From Pseudonocardia sp. (GTDB lineage Bacteria > Actinomycetota > Actinomycetes > Mycobacteriales > Pseudonocardiaceae), in NCBI GenBank assembly GCA_026785945.1, contig JAJAZD010000150.1, positions 1 to 37,099 on the forward strand: DNA of 37,099 nt, given 5' to 3'. A program made the position numbers and the translations under genes. Under the pieces are notes generated by a model. That model had not been told where the DNA came from. It did no database searches and saw only the letters and a list, made by a program, of their open reading frames with translations. Positions within the stretch are counted from its first letter, which is position 1, and every line of letters begins with the position of its first letter. This document shows, one piece after another, positions 19,126 through 27,988 of this stretch.

Positions 19126-20907
19126 CTAGATCCCCCTCTCCTGCAACCACATCTCGAGCAGCGCAACCTGCCACAGGGCGTTGGACCCGAGGTTCGTGCG
19201 TTGCGTGTTGGGGTCGGCGAGCATCACGTCGAGCCAGTCGCGGCGGACGAGCCCGCGCGCCCTCGCGACCGGGTCGGTGACCGCGTCGCGCACCCGGTCG
19301 AGGAACGGGCCTTCCAGGTGTCGGATCGCCGGCACCGGGAAGTAGCCCTTCGGCCGGTCGATGATGCCGTCGGGCACCACGCCGCGGGCCGCCTCCTTGA
19401 GCACGCCCTTGCCGCCGTGGGCGAGCTTGAGCGCGGGCGGGCACGCGGCGGCGAGTTCCACCAGCTCATGGTCCAGGAACGGGACGCGCGCCTCCAAACC
19501 CCACGCCATGGTCATGTTGTCCACCCGCTTGACGGGGTCGTCCACCAGCATGACCGTGGAATCGAGCCGCAGTGCCGCGTCGAGCGTCTCCTCGGCGCCC
19601 GCCATGGCGAAGTGCGCGGCGAGGAACGCGCGGCTGGGGTCCTCGGGCAGCAGCCACTCGGGTTCGAGCACCCGGGCGAGGTCGGCGTGCGGCCGGTCGG
19701 TGAACACGGCGTCGTAGGCCGCGACGCCACGGCCGCGGGGGACGCGCGCGAGCGGCGGATACCAGTTGTAGCCGGCGAACACCTCGTCGGCGCCCTGCCC
19801 GGACTGGACGACCGTGACGTCGCGCGACACCTCCTCCGACAGCAGGTGGAACGCGACGCAGTCGTGGCTCACCATCGGCTCGGCCATCGCCGCGATCGTC
19901 GCGTCGACGGCCGGCAGCATCCTGACCGGGTCGACGAGGATCTGGCGGTGGTCGGTGGCGAAGTGCTCGGCCACCAGGTCGGAGTAGACGAACTCGTCAC
20001 CCGACTCGCCTGCCGCAGCGTGGAACCCGACGCTGAACGTCTTGAGCCCGGTCTGGCCCTGCGCCGCCAGCAACGCCACGACCAGCGACGAGTCGAGCCC
20101 CCCGCTGAGCAGCACCCCGACCGGGACGTCGGCCACCATCCGCCGCCGCACCGCGAGACGCAACGCCTCCAGGGTCGCGTCGCGCCAGTCCCGCGCGCTC
20201 ATGGCGGCGTGCTCGGGGCGGCGCGTGTGATCGGGCCGCCAGTAGAGGTGATCGACGCTCGTACCGTCCGGCGCGACGGTCCGGACCGTCGCCGGAGGGA
20301 GCTTGCGCACCCCGGAGAGGATCGTGCGTGGCGCCGGGACGACCGAGTGGAACGTCATGTAGTGGTGCAGGGCCACGGGATCGATCGATGTGTCGACGCC
20401 ACCGCCGTCGAGCAGCGCGGGCAACGAGGACGCGAACCGCAGCCGCCCCGGCGCCTCGGCGAGGTAGAGCGGCTTGATGCCCAGCCGGTCGCGGCCCAGC
20501 GTCAGGACTCCGGTGTCGCGGTCGGCGACGGCGAAGGCGAACATCCCGAGGAAGTGGTCCACGCAGGCCGTGCCCCACCGGTGGAACGCCTTGACCAGCA
20601 CCTCGGTGTCGGAGTCGGAGAAGAAGCGGTAGCCGTGACCCTCCAGTTCGGCGCGCAGCTCGCGGTAGTTGTAGATACAGCCGTTGAACACCGCGGCGAG
20701 GCCCAGCTCGGGATCCACCATCGGCTGGGCACCGCGCTCGGACAGGTCGATGATCTTGAGGCGGCGGTGGCCGAGCGCGATCGGGCCGGTGGCGTGCACG
20801 CCCGAACCGTCCGGCCCGCGGCGGTGCATGGCGGCGGTGATGCGGGCGACCGCCGCCACGTCGGCGTCGTCTCCGTCGAACCGCATCTCCCCGGCGATAC
20901 CGCACAT
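19126..20907 (-). CDS. Asparagine-synthase-like amidotransferase, N-acetylglutaminylglutamine (NAGGN) amidotransferase type
   Basis: MCGIAGEMRFDGDDADV (Cys2 GATase II), GVLLSGGLDSSLVVALL, VQSGQGADEVFAGYNWYPP, STVMLVDDPVKRVDNMTMAWGLEARVPFLD, RPKGYFPVPAIRHLEG; resembles remembered AsnO/NAGGN amidotransferases. Confidence 0.85.
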   Translation of the reverse strand: MCGIAGEMRFDGDDADVAAVARITAAMHRRGPDGSGVHATGPIALGHRRLKIIDLSERGAQPMVDPELGLAAVFNGCIYNYRELRAELEGHGYRFFSDSDTEVLVKAFHRWGTACVDHFLGMFAFAVADRDTGVLTLGRDRLGIKPLYLAEAPGRLRFASSLPALLDGGGVDTSIDPVALHHYMTFHSVVPAPRTILSGVRKLPPATVRTVAPDGTSVDHLYWRPDHTRRPEHAAMSARDWRDATLEALRLAVRRRMVADVPVGVLLSGGLDSSLVVALLAAQGQTGLKTFSVGFHAAAGESGDEFVYSDLVAEHFATDHRQILVDPVRMLPAVDATIAAMAEPMVSHDCVAFHLLSEEVSRDVTVVQSGQGADEVFAGYNWYPPLARVPRGRGVAAYDAVFTDRPHADLARVLEPEWLLPEDPSRAFLAAHFAMAGAEETLDAALRLDSTVMLVDDPVKRVDNMTMAWGLEARVPFLDHELVELAAACPPALKLAHGGKGVLKEAARGVVPDGIIDRPKGYFPVPAIRHLEGPFLDRVRDAVTDPVARARGLVRRDWLDVMLADPNTQRTNLGSNALWQVALLEMWLQERGI

Positions 20908-21010
20908 CTGCCCGTCCTCCTGATCGTCGCTCCGGCCGCCCGATGTCCGCGGCGTCGCGGGATGAGTGGACGACGTGACGGGCCGCCCGCGCAACCCGCC
21001 CGGTGTTTCC

Positions 21011-21085
21011 AGCGCGTGTCCCCGACGCGTGTCCCCGACGCGTGTCCCCGACGCGTGTCCCCGACGCGCGTCCCCGACGCGCGTC
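21011..21085. repeat. 13-bp tandem repeat array (about 5.5 copies of GTGTCCCCGACGC)
   Basis: GTGTCCCC at 21016, 21029, 21042, 21055, GCGTCCCC at 21068 and GCGTC at 21081: exact 13-bp period. Confidence 0.95.
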
Positions 21086-21137
21086 ACGGCCGCGGGGTTC
21101 GGCGGTCCTGTCGGTGGCGTGTGCTGAAGTGGGTGTC

Positions 21138-21986
21138 GTGAGCGATCTCGGGAACGATCCGTCGGCGCAGCCTCCGCAGACGAGCGCGCCGCCCCCGCGG
21201 CGCGGACCGGAGATCGGCGTGGTGTTCCGCCCGCAGTCCGCGCCGGAGCGACTGCGGGAGGTCGTGCTGTCCGCGGAGGCCGCAGGCGTGGCGGAGCTGT
21301 GGCTGTGGGAGGACTGCTTCGCCCAGGGCGGTCTGACGTCGGCCGCCGCCGCGTTGGCCTGGACGCAACGGCTGCGCGTCGGCGTCGGGTTGCTCCCGGT
21401 GCCCCTGCGCAACCCGGCGCTGGCCGCGATGGAGATCGCGACGCTGGCGCGGCTGTTCCCCGGGCGTTTCGTGCCCGGCCTCGGGCACGGGGTTCTCGAC
21501 TGGATGGGGCAGGTCGGCTCGCGCGTCCTGTCACCCATGACGTTGCTGCGGGAGTACACGGTCGCGGTGCGGGGGTTGCTGCACGGCGACACGGTCGACG
21601 TCGACGGCCGCTACGTCCACCTCGACGACGTCGCGCTCGACTGGCCCCCGCGACAGGTGCCGCCGCTGCTGCTCGGTGCGCGCGGCCCGAAGACGTTGCG
21701 GCTCGCGGGCGAGGTGGCCGACGGCGTGATCCTCGACTCGGGCGTCACACCGGAGATGGTGCGCGCGGCCCGTCCGGAGATCGACGCGGGCACCGTGGCA
21801 GCGAGGCGCACCGACCCGCTCCGCGTCGTCGCCTTCGTCGAGGTCGGGACGTCCGCGGAGCAGGTCGTCGACGGTGCCGCGGCGTACGGGGAGGCGGGTG
21901 TCGACGTGGTGGTCTTCCAGGCCTCGTCGGAGGATCCGGATGCCGAGCCGCTCATCGCGGCGTGCGCCGCTCTCGGCAGGGGGTGA
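21138..21986 (+). CDS. LLM-class flavin/F420-dependent oxidoreductase
   Basis: GTG 21138; IGVVFRPQSAPERLREVVLSAEAAGVAELWLWED, GVGLLPVPLRNPALAAMEIATLARLFPGRFVPGLGHG, PPLLLGARGPKTLRLAGEVADGVIL. Confidence 0.88.
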   Translation: MSDLGNDPSAQPPQTSAPPPRRGPEIGVVFRPQSAPERLREVVLSAEAAGVAELWLWEDCFAQGGLTSAAAALAWTQRLRVGVGLLPVPLRNPALAAMEIATLARLFPGRFVPGLGHGVLDWMGQVGSRVLSPMTLLREYTVAVRGLLHGDTVDVDGRYVHLDDVALDWPPRQVPPLLLGARGPKTLRLAGEVADGVILDSGVTPEMVRAARPEIDAGTVAARRTDPLRVVAFVEVGTSAEQVVDGAAAYGEAGVDVVVFQASSEDPDAEPLIAACAALGRG

Positions 21987-22001
21987 TCGTCGGGTCGGGC
22001 G

Positions 22002-24632
22002 TCAACGCAGGACCCAGGTGTCCTTCGCTCCGCCGCCCCGTGACGAGTTGACGATCATGCTGCCCGCGGGCGCGACCCGCGTCAGCGCGGCAGGCAACAC
22101 CTCGACGTGGGTCTGCGGGCCCCGCCGGGACTGCAGCACGAACGCGCGGAGGTCCACCGCCCGCGGTTCGAGCTGCCCGCCGGCGAAGGTCGGGTGGGTC
22201 GAGAGCGTGATCATGTCCTGCGCCACCCAGCCCGCCGGGTTCGCCCGGACGGCGGTGGCCCCCGCGTCGAGCTCGGCCCGCGTCGCGTGCGGGCCGATGA
22301 CGATGCCCTCCCCGCCGTACCCGTCGACGGGTTTGAGCACCAGCTCGCCCACGCGGTCGAGCACCTCCCGACGGCGGTCGGGGTCGATGCAGGGGTAGGT
22401 CGGCACGCTGTCCAGCAGCGGATCCTCGCCCAGGTAGTAGGAGACCATCTGGGGTACGTAGGCGTAGACCAGCTTGTCGTCGGCCACGCCGTTGCCCATG
22501 GCGTTGAGCAGCGCGACCCGGCCCTTGGCCACCGCGTTGCACATCGCGCGCCCGATCGGTCGCAGGTCGGCGCCCGCCGCGCTGAGCAGCGCGCCCTCGT
22601 CCAGGCGTCGGTAGAGCGCCGAGAGGCGGCGGCGCGCCCCGGTGCCGACGAGGTACACGCCCTCCTCCGTGACCTGCAGCTCACGGGGAGTCACGAGCGG
22701 GATGCCCATCTGCTCCGCCAGCAGCCGATGTTCGAAGAACGCGGAGTCGACGGCGCCGGCCGAGAGCAGCGCGACCTCGTCGTGGCCGGGCTCGTCGGGC
22801 TGGGTCGCCGAGAGCAACGCCGAACGCAGCTGCCCCGGCACCGGCTCCAACCCGACGACACCCGCGGGCGGCTCCAGGTCGGGCATCACGCTGCGGATCA
22901 ACCGCCGGCTCATGATCGAGTAACCGATCCCCGACGGAACGCGCAGGTTGTCCTCGAGGACGAGCCAGTGGTCGGCGCGGTCGCGCACGAGGTCGATGCC
23001 CGCGACCGCGATGCGCACCGCGTCGGCGGGGAAGAGCCTGCCCAGCCGACTCCAACCGGGCGCGAGGTCGATCACCTCACCCGGGACCACCCCGTCGGCG
23101 ACGATCCTGCGCTCGCCGTAGACGTCACGGACGAACGCCTCCAGCGCCCGCACCCGCTGGCTCAGCCCGGTGGTGAGCCGGGCCCAGTCCTCCGAGGTGA
23201 CGATGCGTGGCACCAGATCCAGCGGGAAGAGGCGGTCGGGTTCGTCGTCGCCGAGCCGGAACGTGACCCCGCGCGCGTTCTGCTCGGTGCGCAGCACCGA
23301 CTCGGCGGCGGTCATCCCGCGCGGTCCGAGTCGGTCGAGCGCCCGGAACATCCAGCCGTAGTGGGACCGCACGGTGCCGCCGGAGCCGACGGCCTCGTCG
23401 AAGGGGCCGGTGTCCGGGAATCCGGTGTCCGCACAGCCGCTGTCCGGCGAGTGGGCGAGGGAGGGGGCGCCGATGGAGGTGGCGCCGTAGAACCGCAGCA
23501 GCGCGGACGTCGACGGCACCGTCGAGGGCCCGTGGGCGGGTGGGCGGCCCTGGGTGATGGCGAGCAGGGCGTCGACGACGTCGGTGAGCTCCCCGCGCCG
23601 CCCGAACGCCCTGCGCTGCGCGGCGGCGGCGCTGCCTCGCGCGAGCGTGGCTTGCGAGAGCTCCAGCACCTGTTCCCAGTCGCCGAGCTCCTCCAGCTGC
23701 GGGCGCAGTTGGTCGACGAGCCTGCCGACGAGCAGCGGTGGGGAGACCAGCGTGGGGCCACGGAGGTCTACGAGGTCACCCTCCAGGCCCGACCGTGCCG
23801 CCCGCCAGCTCGCCGCGCGCAACATCTCGTGTCGCAAGGCCGGCAGCGGGAGGCCGGTATCGAGGTCCTCGCGGGCCTTGCCGACCAGCGCACGGAACAG
23901 CCCAGTGATCAACACGACGTCGTCCACCTGCGGGCACGCGTCACACACCCGCAGCTCGACGGTGGGCAGGTGCGAGCTGGGCCGGACGTCGAAGTACACC
24001 ATCCCGGGGTCGCTGATCGTGCCCGACGCGATCAGCTCGGCCACCATCTCGTCGTAGTCCGCGCCGGTCTCGACGTGGCCGGGCGGGCCCGCGGTCGGCC
24101 AGCGGGACCACACCATGCTGCGGAAGCTCGCGTAGCCCGAGTCGCGTCCCCGCCAGTACGGCGAGCTCGCCGAGATCGCGAGCAGGACCGGCAGGTAGGG
24201 GGCGACGCGCCGGACGACCTGCACGGCGACGTCACGATCGGGGACGTCGACGTGGACCTGGGCACCGCAGATGTGCTGCTCGCTCACCAGGAGCTGGTAC
24301 TCGTGCTGCATCCGCTCGTAGCGGGCGCCGGCCGAGATCGCGTCGCTGGTGGTGTCGACCAGCGGCACCGTGCCGGCGGCCACGACGCCGAGCCCGAGGG
24401 GCTCGGCCACCCCCTGCAGCGTGGTGCGCAGCCGCTGCAGGTGCTGGCGGAGCTCGTCGAGCCTGCCGCACACCGGGGTGTTGGTCTCCACGAGGGAGCG
24501 CTGCAGCTCGGGGGCGAACTCCGCGCCGTCGAGCCGCTCGAGCAGGGCGTCGACCTCGGGGGCGGAGCGGCGGGTCTCCAGGTCGACGACGTGGAACTCC
24601 TCCTCCACACCGAGCAGCGGGAGGTCGCTCAT
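22002..24632 (-). CDS. Carboxylate-amine ligase (GCS2/YbdK-like) fused to circularly permuted type-2 ATP-grasp domain
   Basis: N-terminus LLGVEEEFHVVDLETRR, EQHICGAQVHVDVPDRD, HLPTVELRVCDACPQVDDVV; C-terminus LVLEDNLRVPSGIGYSI, YLVGTGARRRLSALYRR, LLNAMGNGVADDKLVYAYVPQMVSYYLGED, LVLKPVDGYGGEGIVIG. Confidence 0.9.
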   Translation of the reverse strand: MSDLPLLGVEEEFHVVDLETRRSAPEVDALLERLDGAEFAPELQRSLVETNTPVCGRLDELRQHLQRLRTTLQGVAEPLGLGVVAAGTVPLVDTTSDAISAGARYERMQHEYQLLVSEQHICGAQVHVDVPDRDVAVQVVRRVAPYLPVLLAISASSPYWRGRDSGYASFRSMVWSRWPTAGPPGHVETGADYDEMVAELIASGTISDPGMVYFDVRPSSHLPTVELRVCDACPQVDDVVLITGLFRALVGKAREDLDTGLPLPALRHEMLRAASWRAARSGLEGDLVDLRGPTLVSPPLLVGRLVDQLRPQLEELGDWEQVLELSQATLARGSAAAAQRRAFGRRGELTDVVDALLAITQGRPPAHGPSTVPSTSALLRFYGATSIGAPSLAHSPDSGCADTGFPDTGPFDEAVGSGGTVRSHYGWMFRALDRLGPRGMTAAESVLRTEQNARGVTFRLGDDEPDRLFPLDLVPRIVTSEDWARLTTGLSQRVRALEAFVRDVYGERRIVADGVVPGEVIDLAPGWSRLGRLFPADAVRIAVAGIDLVRDRADHWLVLEDNLRVPSGIGYSIMSRRLIRSVMPDLEPPAGVVGLEPVPGQLRSALLSATQPDEPGHDEVALLSAGAVDSAFFEHRLLAEQMGIPLVTPRELQVTEEGVYLVGTGARRRLSALYRRLDEGALLSAAGADLRPIGRAMCNAVAKGRVALLNAMGNGVADDKLVYAYVPQMVSYYLGEDPLLDSVPTYPCIDPDRRREVLDRVGELVLKPVDGYGGEGIVIGPHATRAELDAGATAVRANPAGWVAQDMITLSTHPTFAGGQLEPRAVDLRAFVLQSRRGPQTHVEVLPAALTRVAPAGSMIVNSSRGGGAKDTWVLR

Positions 24633-24818
24633 GTCGGCGACGGTAGGGCGCCGTTATTACGTGGAGTTTGCCCGGAGGTCACCCGGTTGTGACGCGGCAC
24701 TCGCACGAGAGTGCCCGCTCGCGCGGGTGTCCGCACGATCGCGGCACGCGGGTGCACCCGACCGGCGGATCTCCCGGGGTGGGACGGCGTGTGTGCCGGT
24801 ACCGGGGCGGTCCCGGCA

Positions 24819-25625
24819 CTACCGGTGGGTCGGCCACGCCACGCCGGGGTAGGGCGAGCGCCGGTCCGCCTCGCTGGGGTCGAGCTCACCGCGCAGGACC
24901 GCGGCGTGCAGGTCCGCCACATCGCCGAGCCGGTCGCGCTGCTCGGCGACGAAGGTGGTGTCCACCGGGTCGCCGTGACCGGGGACGACGAGGCGCGGAC
25001 CGAGCGCGAGCAGCGCCGAGAGGGTGCCGGGCCAGGCGGCGACGACGGCGTCGGTGAGGTCCGGCGGTGCGCCCTGCTCGACCAGATCGCCCGCGAACAC
25101 CACGCCCGCGTCGGGCACATGGATGACGAGGTCGTGATCGGTGTGCCCGGCGCCGAGGTCGAGCAGGTCGACGGTGCGCCCACCCAGCTCGACCGGGCCG
25201 GGCGGCGCGTCGGGCAACGGGGGGTCCGTGCCGGCGAGCGCGGCGGCCGTGGCGTCGTCACCGAGGGCGCGGTAGCGGTCGGTCCAGGTCTCGCGTTGGC
25301 GGACCGCCGTCGCGACCATCGCCGCCCGGCACCGGGGGTGGGCGTGCACCGGCGCCGGGAGGAACGCGGCGGAGCCGAAGCAGTGGTCGAAGTGGGCGTG
25401 GGTGATCGCCACGGCGAGCGGCAACCGAGTCACGGACCGGACGGCAGCGGCGAGCTCCGCGCCCTGCCGCTCGTCCCCCCGCGTGTCGACGACCAGCGCC
25501 CGCTCCCCGCCCATGACCAGCCCGACCGTGAGATCGAGCTCCGCGTGGCGGCGGGCGAACACCCCGTCCCCGAGCTCGACCCACTGCCCGTCCCCGTCGA
25601 CCCGGTGCCCGTCCATGTCGACCAT
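24819..25625 (-). CDS. MBL-fold metallo-hydrolase
   Basis: THAHFDHCFGSAAF, GAGHTDHDLVIHVPDAGVVFAGDLVEQG, VVPGHGDPVD; start MVDMDGHRVDG at 25625. Confidence 0.85.
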   Translation of the reverse strand: MVDMDGHRVDGDGQWVELGDGVFARRHAELDLTVGLVMGGERALVVDTRGDERQGAELAAAVRSVTRLPLAVAITHAHFDHCFGSAAFLPAPVHAHPRCRAAMVATAVRQRETWTDRYRALGDDATAAALAGTDPPLPDAPPGPVELGGRTVDLLDLGAGHTDHDLVIHVPDAGVVFAGDLVEQGAPPDLTDAVVAAWPGTLSALLALGPRLVVPGHGDPVDTTFVAEQRDRLGDVADLHAAVLRGELDPSEADRRSPYPGVAWPTHR

Positions 25626-25723
25626 CCTGTGCCCGCGGCGTGCGCTCTGCCGCGCCACCGCTCGCGACGGGCGGGGCGCATGCGGTCCACGTCGACCGTC
25701 CTGAGCGTCGACATGCGGATCGT

Positions 25724-25905
25724 TCAGGCGGCCAGGAAACCGTCGCGAAGTCGGGGAACGGCCGCGACGGCGGAGGCGTTGCGCAGGCATCCACCACGAT
25801 CACCACCGCGCACTCCGCGGCCAACAGCTCGACCCCGGCGAGCCCCCACTCCAGCCGCACCCGGTGCTCACGCTGCCGGTGCGCGAGGAGCGCCTCGCCG
25901 ATCAC
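25724..25905 (-). pseudogene. Internally deleted 2-phosphosulfolactate phosphatase (ComB)-like gene
   Basis: GTG 25905 gives VIGEALLAHRQREHRVRLEWGLAGVELLAAECAVVIVVD (ComB N-terminus-like), then in a shifted frame GCLRNASAVA and AVPRLRDGFLAA* (ComB middle/C-terminus-like); about 180 nt in total. Confidence 0.6.
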
Positions 25906-27842
25906 GTCGCGACGGTCGCGACGTCCCGCGGGTCGGCCGACTCCTCGGGGAAGGTCGAACCGGGGAACGGGACCGGAGGCGTCGGCTGGTCGAACTGGGT
26001 GTGGTGCAGCTCGGCGTAGCGGCCGTCGCGGCCGATGAGCTCGGCGTGGGTGCCGCGCTCGATGATCCGGCCGTGCTCCAGCACGAGGATCTGGTCGGCC
26101 GCGCGGATGGTCGACAGCCGGTGGGCGATGACGATCGCGGTGCGCCCGACGAGGGCCTCGGTCAGCGCCTCCTGCACGGCGGCCTCGGACGTGGAGTCGA
26201 GGTGTGCGGTGGCCTCGTCGAGGACGACGATCCGGGGGCGCGCCAGCAGCAGCCGGGCGATGGTCAGCCGTTGGCGTTCCCCGCCCGAGAGCCGGTAGCC
26301 GCGCTCGCCGACGACGGTCTCGAGGCCGTCGGGCAGCGACGCGACCAGGTCGTGGAGCCGGCCGCGCCGCAGGGCGTCCCAGAGGTCCTGGTCGGACGCC
26401 TCGGGGCGCGCGAGCAGCAGGTTGGCCCTGATCGACTCGTGGAACAGGTGCCCGTCCTGAGTGACGAGGCCCAGCGTGGCGCGGATGGTGTCGAACGAGA
26501 GGTCCCGGACGTCGACACCGCCCAGGCGGACCGCGCCCGCGTCGACGTCGTACAGGCGGGGGAGCAGTTGGGCGATGGTGGACTTGCCCGCCCCCGACGA
26601 GCCGACCAACGCGATCAACTGCCCCGGCTCGGCCCGGAACGTGACCTCGTGCAGCACCTGTTCCCCGCCGCGGGCGTCGAGCTGGGCGACCTCCTCCAGC
26701 GACGCCAGCGAGACGGTGTCGGCCGCGGGGTAGGCGAAGTCGACGGCGTCGAACTCCACCGACAGCGGGCCGTCGGGAACCGGCTGCGGGTCGGCGGGCT
26801 CGGCGATCAGCGGCACGAGGTCGAGCACCTCGAACACCCGCTCGAAGCTCACCACCGCGCTCATCACCTCGACCCGGGCGCTGGCCAGCGCGGTCAGCGG
26901 GGCGTAGAGCCGGGTGAGGAGCAGCGCGAGCGCGACGACGTCGCCCGGCGCCATGCCCCCGGTGAGCGCGAGGTAGCCGCCGAGGCCGTAGACCAGCGCG
27001 AGGGCCAGCGCGGAGACGAGCGTGAGCGCGGTGACGAAGGTCCACTGCACCATCGCGGTGCGCACCCCGATGTCACGCACGCGGGCTGCCCGCGCCACGA
27101 ACTCGCGGGTCTCCTCGGCGGGCCTACCGAAGAGCTTGACGAGCGTGGCGCCGGGCGCGGAGAACCGCTCGGTCATCTGGGTGCCCATCCGCGCGTTGTG
27201 CTCGGCGGCCTCGCGCTGGAGCTGGGCGAGCCTGCGCCCGATCCGCCGGGCCGGCAGCACGAACAGCGGCAGGAGCACCAGCGCGAGCACCGTGACCTGC
27301 CAGGACAGGCCGAGCATCACGACGAGGGTGAGCGCGAGCGTGACGACGTTGCCGACGACACCGGACAGCGTGTTGCTGAACGCCCGCTGCGCGCCGATGA
27401 CGTCGTTGTTGAGCCTGCTGACCAGCGCACCCGTGCGCGTGCGGGTGAAGAACGCCACCGGCTGGCGCTGGACGTGGTCGAACACCGCCGCACGCAGATC
27501 GAGGATCAGGTCCTCACCCAGTGACGACGACAGCCATCTCTGGACGATGCCGCCCGCCGCCTCCGCGACCGCGATGACCGCGATGAGCGCCGCCAGCATG
27601 ACGACCACACCCACCGAACCGCCGCCGACGATGGCGTCGAAGACACGGCCCGCGAGCACCGGTGTGGCGACCACCAGCGCCGCACCGACGATGCTGACCA
27701 TCAGGAAGGCGATCAGGCGGCGCCGGTGCGGCCGGGCGAAGGTCGCGACCCGGCGCAGCGTGACGATCGACAGCGGCCGGCGCTCCTGCGAGCCGTGCGC
27801 GACCTGGTACATCGAGGTCCAGGCCACCATTTCCATGCTCAT
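25902..27842 (-). CDS. ABC transporter, fused permease/ATP-binding half-exporter
   Basis: Six-TM N-terminus; Walker A VGSSGAGKSTIAQ, signature YRLSGGERQRLTIARLLL, Walker B RIVVLDEATAHLD. Exact start among MSMEM/MVAW/MYQV uncertain. Confidence 0.92.
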   Translation of the reverse strand: MSMEMVAWTSMYQVAHGSQERRPLSIVTLRRVATFARPHRRRLIAFLMVSIVGAALVVATPVLAGRVFDAIVGGGSVGVVVMLAALIAVIAVAEAAGGIVQRWLSSSLGEDLILDLRAAVFDHVQRQPVAFFTRTRTGALVSRLNNDVIGAQRAFSNTLSGVVGNVVTLALTLVVMLGLSWQVTVLALVLLPLFVLPARRIGRRLAQLQREAAEHNARMGTQMTERFSAPGATLVKLFGRPAEETREFVARAARVRDIGVRTAMVQWTFVTALTLVSALALALVYGLGGYLALTGGMAPGDVVALALLLTRLYAPLTALASARVEVMSAVVSFERVFEVLDLVPLIAEPADPQPVPDGPLSVEFDAVDFAYPAADTVSLASLEEVAQLDARGGEQVLHEVTFRAEPGQLIALVGSSGAGKSTIAQLLPRLYDVDAGAVRLGGVDVRDLSFDTIRATLGLVTQDGHLFHESIRANLLLARPEASDQDLWDALRRGRLHDLVASLPDGLETVVGERGYRLSGGERQRLTIARLLLARPRIVVLDEATAHLDSTSEAAVQEALTEALVGRTAIVIAHRLSTIRAADQILVLEHGRIIERGTHAELIGRDGRYAELHHTQFDQPTPPVPFPGSTFPEESADPRDVATVAT

Positions 27843-27916
27843 GAGTCACTCCCTCGCTCCCGGCGCCCAGTGTGGCGGCAACCACCGACAGTTCGCGGTC
27901 GTGTTCCGGTGTCCCG

Positions 27917-27947
27917 ACGATAGGAGCTGAACTCCGGTGGAGGTCAA
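27917..27947 (-). promoter_or_regulatory. Predicted MerR-family-type promoter/operator for the ABC exporter
   Basis: Minus strand: TTGACC (-35, 27947-27942), 19-bp spacer, TATCGT (-10, 27922-27917); dyad GACCTCC-ACC-GGAGTTC (27945-27929) in the spacer. Confidence 0.6.
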
Positions 27948-27988
27948 ACGCGGTGGCAGCACGGGCGCTCGTGGGGTTCCCGACGCGC

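Noticed and set aside
22107-24692. 861-aa + strand ORF
   Set aside because: Antisense shadow of the GCS2/ATP-grasp gene, no domain signatures.
24697-24714. CIRCE-like element (GCACTC...GAGTGC)
   Set aside because: HrcA CIRCE needs a 9-nt spacer and TTA/TAA flanks; here the spacer is 6 nt and no heat-shock gene follows. Kept only as a generic dyad.
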